From NCBI GenBank assembly GCA_004963905.1, contig SUGL01000034.1, positions 1 through 64,000 on the forward strand: 64,000 bases of DNA. The letters are read 5' to 3'. The position numbers were made by a program, and so were the translations under genes. Shown one piece after another: positions 1 through 8,470 of this stretch. The DNA comes from Mesorhizobium sp. (lineage in GTDB: Bacteria > Pseudomonadota > Alphaproteobacteria > Rhizobiales > Rhizobiaceae). How positions within the stretch are numbered: position 1 is the stretch's first letter; each line of letters begins with the position of its first letter. Below the pieces are notes generated by a model. It did not search any database and was not told the DNA's origin. It saw nothing but the letters and a program-made list of their open reading frames with translations.

Positions 1-4
1 AGGT

Positions 5-43
5 TGTCACCCATGTCTTAGGTACAATCTGTTACCCATGTCT
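5..43. repeat. Paired 14-base direct repeats, possible IS end
   Basis: Two near-identical 14-mers, TGTCACCCATGTCT (5-18) and TGTTACCCATGTCT (30-43), lie 25 bases apart. Repeated short motifs near a terminus are typical of IS21-family elements, so this may be the end of an insertion sequence lying left of the window. No transposase is visible here, so the family is a guess. Confidence 0.35.
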
Positions 44-65
44 CCGGGTCGGACACGGTGGGAGA

Positions 66-114
66 TGGCGATCCCGGCAGGATTCGAACCTGCGACCATC
101 GGCTTAGAAGGCCG
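66..114 (-). other. 3' half of tRNA-Arg(TCT), putative island attachment site
   Basis: Read on the minus strand this stretch gives an anticodon loop CTTCTAA (anticodon TCT, arginine), the 3' anticodon strand, a T-arm with loop TTCGAAT, the acceptor 3' strand and an encoded CCA at 68-66. Only the inner four pairs of the anticodon stem survive. 5' of it (above position 114) the sequence does not form a D-arm or the 5' acceptor strand, so this is not a functional tRNA. A tRNA 3' half is the classical duplicated attachment core left by tyrosine integrases. The integrase at 63015 points away from it, which fits the window being the island interior and the rebuilt tRNA lying past 64000. Confidence 0.8.
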
Positions 115-879
115 TAGGCAAACCGCGGAATTCTGCGCCTTCCCGTGCTTTTCAACTGTAAACGGAACCTGCCGAAACATTGAAGAATTCGGCGCTCCTG
201 TAAATGGGAATCGGGCCGAAATCACGGTCCAAAACTGGGCTCCAAATCCATATCTGACCAGTCGGAAGGGTCACGCACCGTGTCGACTGTCACCCGATCT
301 TTTTCAACGGCATGTCTGGCGTCGCTCAGTCGCTGGTTGCCCAGAAGGCCGGCTGTCACGTCAACACCCTACGGGTTGAAGATTGGCAAAGTCTCGGCGA
401 GCGTCCCCAACAAAGAAGCCGCACCGGCTGTTCTGGCCTTCGAACTGGTGATCCGCCCTATGGCCTTGAGCGGCAGCCATCATCAGCATCTCGCCATTGG
501 CAGTAGCCAGTTGATCGATCTCGCTGCTCAATTTCCAGACAGCAGCGGTCGGGCATATGGAGGCCCCGCTCGGAACTCCACAGGCGTTGAATTGGTTGGG
601 CTTTTTGGGGAACGCGACCCCATTTCTGGCCTCCTAAAGCAAACCTTTGTGGAACGCCATTTCGCTTTTTGTTCTCCTCATCTCGCCTTCGTGGCCGAAC
701 CGCTCAGCTATAGGGCTTGATAAAAAAGCCAGGCGTGGCCACTCTTCACTTCTGGGAACGGGGTAGATTTGGCAGAGCTTTCACAGCGCACAAAGCGGTT
801 CTGGACCGGCCAGCAGGGCCCGTCACCACGATATCGCCGGCCTATACAAGGATATCGCCGCAGAGGATGGAAGAAAAAA
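115..879. other. Left island end without a supported gene
   Basis: Short open frames occur on both strands, the longest about 146 codons at 280-720 (plus), but none shows a recognisable domain, a ribosome site or natural protein composition. The stretch is probably non-coding sequence next to the attachment site. Confidence 0.4.
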
Positions 880-1587
880 ATGGGCAAGTTGGGCAACGGG
901 TACGGGAGCGAATTTCACTTGCTCCGGTACCTGGAATTTGATCGCGTCAGTCTGAACAGCGCAATTCAAACGACAACCTGCTCAGAGGATGTTGAGTGGC
1001 TCCCCGGACCGCCCGATCCGCGCAATCCAGGAAAGCTCCGAGAATGGAAAGGACTTAATTTCCTCAGTCATAATGTTCCGTTGCAAAGCGCGTGGCGAAA
1101 GATCTGGCCAAGTACCGGCAATCCCCCAAATTGGGACGGCGTTGGCAGGGTACAGATAGGTGGCCAATGGCAATGGCTGCTGGTAGAGGCCAAAGCGCAT
1201 GAAGGGGAAGTGGCTTCCTTGTGCTCGGCCTCAAGCGAGCACAGTCGGGCTCAGATTGCGGCGACCCTTGCGGCCACCAAGCAGGCTCTTGGCGTAAGCC
1301 CGGAACGGGATTGGCTCAATGGCTACTATCAGTATTGCAATCGACTCGCGGTCTTGAACTTCCTCCATGAACAGAACGTTCCGGCTCACCTCCTGTTCAT
1401 CTACTTCATTGGCGACAAAAGCGGCTCTGGTCGCAACTGCCCGCAGACGGAAACTGGCTGGCATGACGTTCTAGAGCGTCAGAGGGAGCATGTGGGGATA
1501 CCCAACACCCATCCGCTACAAGACAGGGTGCATAACCTCTTCCTGCCCGTCCAAGGCCCCTGTGGCGTGATGGGTCCACGGAATTAA
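880..1587 (+). CDS. Hypothetical protein with PD-(D/E)XK nuclease-like motif
   Basis: A protein of about 235 residues. The start was placed at the ATG at 880, preceded by AGGATGGAAG; the frame is open back to 769. I do not recognise the family. Around residues 85-105 the pattern D-G-V-G followed by a hydrophobic strand ending L-V-E-A-K resembles the D...ExK core of restriction-like nucleases, so a nuclease role is plausible but unproven. An aromatic-rich segment with WLNGYYQY follows. It is the first gene inside the putative left attachment site and reads inward. The next ORF (from 1571) is in another frame and has no good start, so the two may once have been one gene. Confidence 0.5.
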   Translation: MGKLGNGYGSEFHLLRYLEFDRVSLNSAIQTTTCSEDVEWLPGPPDPRNPGKLREWKGLNFLSHNVPLQSAWRKIWPSTGNPPNWDGVGRVQIGGQWQWLLVEAKAHEGEVASLCSASSEHSRAQIAATLAATKQALGVSPERDWLNGYYQYCNRLAVLNFLHEQNVPAHLLFIYFIGDKSGSGRNCPQTETGWHDVLERQREHVGIPNTHPLQDRVHNLFLPVQGPCGVMGPRN

Positions 1588-1897
1588 CATCCATACCCCT
1601 ACCGCCCAGACACCATTGGGTAGAAATGACGAGCGCGGATCGCTCCAATTTCGTCCATACCGCGGGAGGCAGATCCCGATATACAATCCTCCTTCAGGGA
1701 TGGGGCTCATCGACAAGGTGCGCGGTGAGCCACGCTGGACAGCGTGGCTCCATGTTTCACCGCTCTTTACGAGTGATGCGCTAACGTTGGTGAACAGCGG
1801 ACGATCGCTGTTTCTGGGGGTGCACGAACGTCGGAGCAAGCGCGCGCGCTGGATCCAGGGAGTAAGCTTACAAACGACCGACCCCGCCGAAGAATAG
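1571..1897 (+). pseudogene. Damaged or leaderless ORF after the nuclease-like gene
   Basis: This frame looks coding (WVHGINIH early, RWIQGVSL and a charged end late). It opens right after a stop at 1568-1570 and has no ATG or GTG; the only possible starts are ATT (1583) and TTG (1616), both without a ribosome site. It begins within the last codons of the preceding gene in a different frame. The likely explanations are a frameshift that cut one longer gene in two, or an eroded second gene. About 90-108 residues are readable. The function is unknown. Confidence 0.4.
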
Positions 1898-1934
1898 CAC
1901 AAGCGCTCAAACTCAGCATGGGCTTCGCTGGATT

Positions 1935-1958
1935 AGTGTGAAATGGGTATTTCACACT
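1935..1958. repeat. Dispersed palindrome, copy 1 (AGTGTGAAAT / ATTTCACACT)
   Basis: A perfect inverted repeat with 10-base arms and a 4-base loop (GGGT), between the ends of two converging genes (1897 plus, 2002 minus). Related copies lie at 4482-4510 and 32453-32476. All three lie just past gene ends, which suggests bidirectional terminators or a small dispersed repeat, although no T-run follows. Confidence 0.6.
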
Positions 1959-2001
1959 GAGGGAACCGACTGGCAGGATTATAGCCCCGCTCTCCATGCG
2001 A

Positions 2002-2403
2002 TCAGATGCGGCCGTCTCGAACCGCGTTCCTCGCCACGTGAAGCGCGTCAGCCACTTGCTCTAACTCTGAGATGTTGAAATGGCGCTGGCTCGCTCCTGC
2101 GTGACACACAACGTGTGGCTCGTTGCCGGAGCGCGGGTCCGCATTTGCACCGCACAGTCCATGGGCAAGGCAATTTCGTACATCGACGAGCATCTCGATG
2201 TTAGTTCGGATACGCTGGCACGCCCCCGGCTCAACTTCGCGCCAGTGGACCCACACGGATTGCTCAGACAACTGGCGATCCGGCTCGATTGCCTTGATAC
2301 GCGCGCGGACTTCTTCTTCCAGCCAGCCCCAATGCAAGAGCACATATGCGACTGGGGCCATCAAATCGCGCATGTTCGGTTCGGGAGCCGACTCGTCACC
2401 CAT
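2002..2403 (-). CDS. HEPN-like small protein
   Basis: A helical, acidic protein of 133 residues starting at an ATG (2403). It contains R-N-C-L-A-H, which fits the R-x4-H active-site motif of HEPN domains, the ribonuclease fold common in toxins and RNA-targeting defence proteins. The motif lies in a segment beginning VDVRNCLAHG, as is usual for HEPN families. No minimal nucleotidyltransferase partner is next to it, so it is either a solitary HEPN protein or one of the uncharacterised HEPN relatives. It is not in an obvious operon; the next minus-strand gene upstream starts at 3240. The HEPN call is from the motif alone. Confidence 0.5.
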   Translation of the reverse strand: MGDESAPEPNMRDLMAPVAYVLLHWGWLEEEVRARIKAIEPDRQLSEQSVWVHWREVEPGACQRIRTNIEMLVDVRNCLAHGLCGANADPRSGNEPHVVCHAGASQRHFNISELEQVADALHVARNAVRDGRI

Positions 2404-2595
2404 GGTTGTTACTCGAAGCGTATCACCCCATCAGCCAGGGGCTGCGAAATTGCCGCGGCGACCAGGACTTTGCGGACTTGGTGCTCTCTCAAAAGCGCGA
2501 TTTTATTCATGGCATTCCGCAGCTCGACATTCATTTGCCTCTCCCCAACCGAGTCCTTACACAGCTCGGTTACCCCTCTCAGGGGCTCGTGCTGG

Positions 2596-3240
2596 TCATT
2601 TTACGCCAGAGTAGCTTACCATCCGGCCGTCTTGGTCGAGATCGATAAACGCCCGTTTCCCGCGCCGGCCAACAGCCATGAAGACGAGACGATTTTGGTG
2701 AGCCTCAAGGAAGCGCAACGCTTGGCCGCTGTCATCATAGTGAGTGATGTCGTCTCCGTCTGTTTCCCGAAACCCATTTTCCTCCAGGAAGCGCTCGTTG
2801 AGCTTGCCGACCGCGATCGCCTTCAGCCGTTTTGGTCGCTGGACAAGGCCAACCACGACGCCGATTCCGGCGACAATCGCGGTCACCGCAGATCCGCCCA
2901 ACAGCGCAAACGCGAAGGGATTTTCGAGCTTACCGTTGTCGCTGATCAAGAGGAACTCCAAAATCAGGAAAGTGGCGGCGCACAGTCCCGCCCCGATCAA
3001 AAGGAGGCTTCCAAGCACGGTCAGGAAGATGGTTCCGAAAAGCCCTCGGTCATGCCCGCAGACGAGGCCACGCCCCCCGATGAACGGGCAGGTGACCACC
3101 ACAAGAAGCAGCACGATCAGTCCGGCGTTCTTCTTTGACTTCCTGTAGATGTCCCTGCCAAAAGCTAGCCCGAATCCCGCCACAGCGGCTCCGCCAACCC
3201 CTGCCGCGACAAGCGCCAGCTTTGAACGTCTTGAATTCAC
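2596..3240 (-). CDS. Membrane protein of unknown function
   Basis: A protein of about 214 residues. The start chosen is GTG at 3240, which forms a four-base GTGA overlap with the stop of the gene upstream (3237-4406), a strong sign of translational coupling. The first half contains several hydrophobic segments: an N-terminal one (LALVAAGVGGAAVAGFG), a long one rich in L/V/I (LIVLLLVVVTC), and two more. The C-terminal 75 residues are soluble. They include a stretch FLEENGFRETDGDD and end in a small beta-rich part. I recognise no domain. The coupling suggests that it works with the next protein at the membrane. Confidence 0.65.
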   Translation of the reverse strand: MNSRRSKLALVAAGVGGAAVAGFGLAFGRDIYRKSKKNAGLIVLLLVVVTCPFIGGRGLVCGHDRGLFGTIFLTVLGSLLLIGAGLCAATFLILEFLLISDNGKLENPFAFALLGGSAVTAIVAGIGVVVGLVQRPKRLKAIAVGKLNERFLEENGFRETDGDDITHYDDSGQALRFLEAHQNRLVFMAVGRRGKRAFIDLDQDGRMVSYSGVK

Positions 3241-4406
3241 GCGAGTGCCCCCCTGTGCCTGATCAAGCGGCGCAAGGAGCGGATCAAGGAAAACACGAAC
3301 CACACTGCGCCGGCGAACCAACCTATTACGGCAATCAAGACCGATATGACCAAATAAGCCAGTTCGCCGAGCTTGATCGCGCCTTTGCCCAACTTCTTCA
3401 GGACGGCGGCGGTCTTCTCGCCCATGCGCGCCGAAAGCGACCGGAACCGGGACAGGTCCTCTGCATCATCGGCGTATTCCGTCGCAAGAAATGCGGCCTT
3501 CACCCCTCCGGACTCCGCTATTCCCGTCACGCCGCTCGCAAGAGCGCGGACTTCGTCGACCGCCTCTTTGCGAACGGCGCCCTTGAAGGCACTCTTCGCC
3601 GCTTCGATGTCCATCGGCATCATTTCGGACATTGGCGTCCTGAGCCCTGAGAAGTCGCCCTTGGCGACACGCCGCCAGTCGATTCCGCTGAACGCCGCCC
3701 GAACGGCAGCCACCGAAGGAGCCTTGAACGAAGGCAGCGAGATCCGGGAAAGCCCTCGTTTCAATCCCTCTACGTCGACTAGCTTAATTGAGATCGCACC
3801 GATGCGTTCTCGTAGAGCCTTTGACAGCTTCCCGGCCTTGTTGGCGTTCTTCACGAAAGAAAAGCCGAGATCAGCCGCGCCAGAGCCGGGGACAACCATT
3901 GCCAGACCGGACAAGGAAAGGCCAAGCGTGAGCTTGTCGTAGTCCTCTCCCCGGATCATATGGTTGCCTTGGATCACTGCATCGCGGACATCGCCGACGC
4001 CGTAGTAGTCGGCGGCCAAGACACCGCCTATGGAGGCCGGTGTCGTCACTTGCCCGGTAATGGCGCCATCCAGGAAATCCTTCGTGTTTCGCAGCCCGAA
4101 CTCAAAGGGGCTTTCGCGTGTCCGCTCCACCAGATCGGCGGGCATTTCGTGCCCGTTGTCATGGGCTAGATTCAGCAGGTCTTGAGCTTCGGAAACATCA
4201 CCCTCCTTGAGAGCCTGCTCAATGGATGCCTGATAGTCGCTGGCCGAAAGACGGCTCAGGCGATATTGCGAGATCGCGAACGGATCCCAGAAATTGAACG
4301 CCAGCTTCAGGGCCGCAGACTGGTTTGACGAGAAGAAGGCGACAAGCGTAGCAATCAACATTGCCCCGCCGACTGCCTGCCGACCGATACGAATGATGCG
4401 GAACAT
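3237..4406 (-). CDS. Membrane-anchored protein of unknown function
   Basis: About 389 residues if started at the ATG at 4406, which has AGGGGG just upstream; the frame is open to 4565 but the added segment looks non-coding. A hydrophobic helix lies near residues 12-30 and a longer hydrophobic hairpin near the C terminus (LVISVLIAVIGWFAGAVWFV), followed by a basic tail. The middle is soluble and helical, with the phrase EGDVSEAQDLLNLAHDNG, which resembles a TPR-like hairpin, and a glycine-rich patch. It is coupled to the downstream membrane gene by a GTGA overlap. The function is unknown. Confidence 0.65.
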   Translation of the reverse strand: MFRIIRIGRQAVGGAMLIATLVAFFSSNQSAALKLAFNFWDPFAISQYRLSRLSASDYQASIEQALKEGDVSEAQDLLNLAHDNGHEMPADLVERTRESPFEFGLRNTKDFLDGAITGQVTTPASIGGVLAADYYGVGDVRDAVIQGNHMIRGEDYDKLTLGLSLSGLAMVVPGSGAADLGFSFVKNANKAGKLSKALRERIGAISIKLVDVEGLKRGLSRISLPSFKAPSVAAVRAAFSGIDWRRVAKGDFSGLRTPMSEMMPMDIEAAKSAFKGAVRKEAVDEVRALASGVTGIAESGGVKAAFLATEYADDAEDLSRFRSLSARMGEKTAAVLKKLGKGAIKLGELAYLVISVLIAVIGWFAGAVWFVFSLIRSLRRLIRHRGALA

Positions 4407-4481
4407 GCCCCCTAGTACCCCCGACCAACGTTCTCTTCTCGAACATCTCGACATCCCCGTCGCGAAAGACGGCAAGACATC

Positions 4482-4510
4482 CTCAGTGTGAAGCTGAGTT
4501 TCATACTGAG
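4482..4510. repeat. Dispersed palindrome, copy 2
   Basis: CTCAGTGTGAA (4482-4492) pairs with TTCATACTGAG (4500-4510) with one G:U wobble and a 7-base loop. It lies between the stop of the helicase gene (4620, minus) and the start of the membrane-protein operon (4406, minus). It is related to copies at 1935-1958 and 32453-32476. Confidence 0.55.
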
Positions 4511-4619
4511 AGAACGCCCTTCCTGATCGGCGGAGGATCTCCTTCTGCGGAGCTTCTGCTGTCAATCAGGGAGTGCAAATAGGTAACGAGCAGTCATGGC
4601 TCTCGGTCGGCTGCATCCC

Positions 4620-7172
4620 CTACGCTACGCGGCCGACTGGCTCACCACCTAGCTCTTGGGTTCGAAGTATGAGATGTCCATCGTTTACCATACCGGCGAC
4701 CATCGACGAATCGATGGCCTCATAGTCGCAACCCATCAGAAGTGCATGCCGCGGACGGCTAACTGCGACGTAGAGCGAATTCCTGCCGACGGCGTCCGAG
4801 CCATCGTATGCCGCCAAGTTCGGGATCACAACCACGTCAAATTCAAGCCCCTTTGCTTCCACCGGCGTCGTGAAATGAGTGTGAAATCGCATCGTCAGCT
4901 TTGAATGATCTGAGATCATTGGATTTCGGAAGTTCGCATCGAGATCGCCGTGCATTAACGCGAACCAGCGATCAACATCCTGATCGTCTGCACAAATTAC
5001 AGCAACGCTAGCGGTCTCAGGCAGCGCGACGATGCGATCGATCGCCATCCGGGCGAACTCTGCGGGATCCTCGTACACATCCAAAGGGGCATTGCAGGCA
5101 CCGACCACCTGACCACCATCCACCTCCGTCAGCGAACGAAAACAGGCTGACAGCGCGGCAAGTGCACCAGTCTGGCGCATGTTGCGGTCCAGAAGAACTG
5201 AGGCATGGCGCGTTGCTATTTGAGGGAACGCCCTCTGCACCTCTGCAAGACCGTCTCGATGAAGCCGTTGGCTGGCGTCTCCAGAGACTGTGACCAGCCA
5301 GTACTTTGGCAGGGCCTTGTAGCCCATCAGGAGGACCTGCAACTCGCTAAAATCTTGGTACTCATCGATAAAGACGCCAACTCGCTCCGCAAATGTCCGC
5401 AGGTATGGGATGGCCCTAATGTCACGCTCGAATTGATCGCATGACAATGCGTTTAGGCACAGCGCACAGATAACATCGTCATCTGTGACCAGGTTCTGAT
5501 TAAGGCGTTCGACTATTGGTTCAACGACGTCCTTGGACGAGATGCCCACACTCAGGGCAAGTTCCTCTATCCGTGTGCGGTACGCAGGCTCAGTAAAAAT
5601 GCGGACATACAGCTCTTGTGGATTGAGAAGCCTAAACAACCGCTGTTGAGCGCTCTCGATGGCTTCACGGAGAATTCGCCGCTCACTCAGTTCGAGGCTG
5701 CCCGATTCATTTTCCCCAAGGCGGATTCGGCGATCGATCTCGATCGCCACTTTGCGCAAAACGAACGTCCGCATGTCGAGGTCCGGCGTTACCTCTAAGC
5801 TTCTGATCAAGCTCTGAAGCCGAAACCTCAGTGGTCCCTTGCCCCAGGTATCCGTAACCAATTGCTCCCAGCGCCGATCCGATATTTTTTCAGCTCCGGG
5901 GACCGCGGGCTTTGCGAGAGGAGCCGCGACTATCTCTCTGATACCATCTGCAACGTACGCTGCCGCTACGATGTCTAGGATCTTCAGCCAGCGCACCGAC
6001 TTCTGCTCTGGGTGGCAGGGTTCCGAAGACTTCTTGAACGGACGACTGTTGAATACGCGACGATGCGTGCGCTCGGCGTTAAGGAATTCCGCGAAATCCT
6101 GGATCTTCATCGCTCCGATGTCCAAGGTCTCAGCCGTCTGCTTCAGATACGAGACCAGACTAGGGCTCAGCACGAAGCCAATCATGCCGCTGGCGTCAAA
6201 GTCGGCGAAGTCCCGCTCTTGCAACCCGTACTCAAGCAGATTCTCCAGTGATCTGAAGTTCGCGAAGAACTTCAACCGACCAAGGGCGACCGACGTCTTG
6301 CCACTCCCCGCGATGCCATGAACAATCTGAAGACCTCTTACCGTTTGAATGCCGGCTTCTTGGTTAGCTGTTGTTTGTGTGAAGAACTGGCTGCCAAGCG
6401 AAACCTCCGCGTCGTCGCCAAAAAATGCGTCTCGGCGGATATTCCAGAAAGGATCGGCTTGAGCATCTTCAGACACTTCGCCCGAAGGCAATAGATCGAA
6501 CGCCGGCTTTGGCTGGGCTTGAACGACCTCGTCTTCCGAATGGCTATCAGCCGGCAGAGATTCATCGACTCCGGCGACTAGCTCGCCTCCGACCTCTTCC
6601 GAATCTGACGCCCGGGCAGGCACTGGCAAGGAGCGGACGAAAGCCCGAAGATTGAACACCTCCTCGTCCGCAAGGCCATCGCCAACCCTAAACAGGAGCC
6701 TCTTCGCGTCCGGATTTTCGCGAAGAAGATTGCTCATACCGGTGATGTCGACAATTCCGGTAACGAGGATCGAGCGCTCTCCTCTCTTCGGGACGCGAAC
6801 CGAGATCTCATCTCCGATCGAGCATGACGCTATTTGGCTTCCGACTGGCGAATTGCGAGCCACAAGCCGGATGGGTCTGTCCGGGAAACCAGCATTGGCT
6901 TGGGAAACCCGATAGTAAGTTGCGCCAGCGTAGTCCCCGTTTTCATCGTACTCGTCTGCGAACACGACACGTCCATACCCACGCTTCGCGACTTCCTCAA
7001 ACGCCTTTGTCAAGCCGTCACTGATATTCACCAGCTCCACCTGCTCGATATTCCGAATGACTTCGGGCCGCGCGGACCGATAACCTTCACGTATTTTTTC
7101 TGACAAGCGTGCGCTGAGTTCGCCAAGAATGTCGAACTCATCTTTCGCCCGCTCAATTGTCTGCCGGCGCAT
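4620..7172 (-). CDS. SF1 (UvrD/HelD-like) helicase
   Basis: A protein of 850 residues starting at ATG 7172, with GGGAGGG six bases upstream. Walker A is GIAGSGKTS near residue 290, and Walker B is IDEYQDFS near residue 590, the DExQ form of superfamily 1. Motif IV is represented by LDRNMRQT, motif V by VEAKGLEFDVVVIPN and motif VI by LYVAVSRPRHAL near the C terminus. The N-terminal 280 residues are unlike UvrD 1A and may be a substrate-binding region. It should be a 3'-5' translocase on DNA or RNA. It stands alone, with a 220-base gap to the WYL regulator, so its link to either neighbouring cluster is uncertain. Confidence 0.85.
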   Translation of the reverse strand: MRRQTIERAKDEFDILGELSARLSEKIREGYRSARPEVIRNIEQVELVNISDGLTKAFEEVAKRGYGRVVFADEYDENGDYAGATYYRVSQANAGFPDRPIRLVARNSPVGSQIASCSIGDEISVRVPKRGERSILVTGIVDITGMSNLLRENPDAKRLLFRVGDGLADEEVFNLRAFVRSLPVPARASDSEEVGGELVAGVDESLPADSHSEDEVVQAQPKPAFDLLPSGEVSEDAQADPFWNIRRDAFFGDDAEVSLGSQFFTQTTANQEAGIQTVRGLQIVHGIAGSGKTSVALGRLKFFANFRSLENLLEYGLQERDFADFDASGMIGFVLSPSLVSYLKQTAETLDIGAMKIQDFAEFLNAERTHRRVFNSRPFKKSSEPCHPEQKSVRWLKILDIVAAAYVADGIREIVAAPLAKPAVPGAEKISDRRWEQLVTDTWGKGPLRFRLQSLIRSLEVTPDLDMRTFVLRKVAIEIDRRIRLGENESGSLELSERRILREAIESAQQRLFRLLNPQELYVRIFTEPAYRTRIEELALSVGISSKDVVEPIVERLNQNLVTDDDVICALCLNALSCDQFERDIRAIPYLRTFAERVGVFIDEYQDFSELQVLLMGYKALPKYWLVTVSGDASQRLHRDGLAEVQRAFPQIATRHASVLLDRNMRQTGALAALSACFRSLTEVDGGQVVGACNAPLDVYEDPAEFARMAIDRIVALPETASVAVICADDQDVDRWFALMHGDLDANFRNPMISDHSKLTMRFHTHFTTPVEAKGLEFDVVVIPNLAAYDGSDAVGRNSLYVAVSRPRHALLMGCDYEAIDSSMVAGMVNDGHLILRTQELGGEPVGRVA

Positions 7173-7394
7173 CTAAAACCCTCCCACTTCGAATCGCCCC
7201 TTTGAGTAGCCTACCAAATCTTTACTGCAGCGGAGCAGCCAACTCGCTGCCAAACCAGAAGCGCCGAAAGCACACTTGGCAAACCAGCAATCCATTGGTC
7301 CTTGGCTCGCCCACTCTGACGAACTGCTCGAAAATAGAATATGCAATACCCCTGATGACAAAACCTGTCACCTCCGATCAAGGTGAGTCCGTTC

Positions 7395-8402
7395 CTAAGG
7401 AAGCGAAGGAAAATCTGGGCGCCGATAGCTCCTTACCATCTCACGCAAAGCGGCGGGAGCGATCACTTCCACCTTGTCGCCCCACATGTACAGATGCCAG
7501 CACATCTCGAGATGACCGGCGGCATGGAAGCGAACGACTAGTGATCCGTCAGGCAGCTCCTCCAACATTTGGCCTGGATGAAACAGGAAGCTTCGAGCAT
7601 GGGACGCCGCTTCAGGCGCAAATCGCCATACAACTTCGTCGAATTCGCCGTCATTTTGAAAAGCCCCGAAGGCCCTGTCGGCATGTCGATGAATATCGAA
7701 ATCGGGATCCCGCTCGAAAATCTCGCCGGTCAGCTGAGCAGCCTCGATCTTCTCGGCGAGATAGTGACGGAACGGTCCTGCTGGGTCGGATTTCGGCTTG
7801 GCGACCAGATAACGCCTGATGCCAATCAGCACGCCATAAGGCTCCACCACCCGTTCCGTTGGCTCGGCCGACTGCCTGGATTGATAGACAATCCTAAGCC
7901 GTTCCGAGGCTTTCAGAGCGGTTGCAATCGTGGCCGCGATCGTCGGCGCGATGCGTGAAACCGGGCCCGGGCGTGCTGCAAGACCGAGCGCCTCGAGCAG
8001 TGCGTCGTGATCGGTTTCCAGACGTGCCAGGCGTTTGCGCGGAACAAGCGCGACAATCTTCTCGCGCAACGATTTGAGCTGTTCAGCCTCTGCGCCCTGC
8101 GCACTCCGTTCCAGAATCTCGATCGAAAGATCCAGCGCTGCCAATTCGTCAGGGGTCAGCGTGATGAGATCACGCAGCGCACCGCTCTCCAGGCGCCACC
8201 GCTTCCTTCCCTCGTCATCGAAGAAGACCTCCGTATCGGGAAACTGGATTTCGAGGGTGTGAAGAATGCGTTGCGCGGTCCGCTTGGAGACCTGAAGCTG
8301 ATCGATCACGTCGCTTAGGGTAACGCCCGTCCGGCGCGCAGCCACAAAGGTAGCGAGACCGATAAGCTCCTGTGCCTTTTCGAATGACATTGCCTTGGCC
8401 AC
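7395..8402 (-). CDS. HTH/WYL-domain transcriptional regulator
   Basis: A protein of 335 residues. The first codon may be GTG at 8402 or ATG at 8390; the ATG has the better-spaced AAGGC. Residues 20-60 form a winged-helix HTH (TLSDVIDQLQVSKRTAQRIL). The middle carries the WYL-type beta barrel (residues about 165-235, ERLRIVYQSRQ and RRYLVAKPK, where the WYL signature itself is replaced by RYLVA). A C-terminal WCX-like part follows. Such proteins repress phage-defence operons and sense nucleotide or nucleic-acid ligands. The gene is divergent from the nuclease/helicase gene at 8471, with about 70-80 bases between starts, so it most likely controls that operon and itself. Confidence 0.85.
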   Translation of the reverse strand: MAKAMSFEKAQELIGLATFVAARRTGVTLSDVIDQLQVSKRTAQRILHTLEIQFPDTEVFFDDEGRKRWRLESGALRDLITLTPDELAALDLSIEILERSAQGAEAEQLKSLREKIVALVPRKRLARLETDHDALLEALGLAARPGPVSRIAPTIAATIATALKASERLRIVYQSRQSAEPTERVVEPYGVLIGIRRYLVAKPKSDPAGPFRHYLAEKIEAAQLTGEIFERDPDFDIHRHADRAFGAFQNDGEFDEVVWRFAPEAASHARSFLFHPGQMLEELPDGSLVVRFHAAGHLEMCWHLYMWGDKVEVIAPAALREMVRSYRRPDFPSLP

Positions 8403-8470
8403 CCCGGGTGTCAGCTATTGTCATGGTCATTGCTTACGGTTTTATTATGCGTGGCTTTGGGGTGTTGGGA

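Noticed and set aside
280..720. 146-codon plus-strand frame near the left edge
   Set aside because: No ribosome site, no recognisable motif, and composition like random GC-rich DNA.
2080..3138. 352-codon plus-strand frame
   Set aside because: It lies antisense to the HEPN-like gene and the membrane protein, both of which have natural composition and, for the latter, a coupled start.
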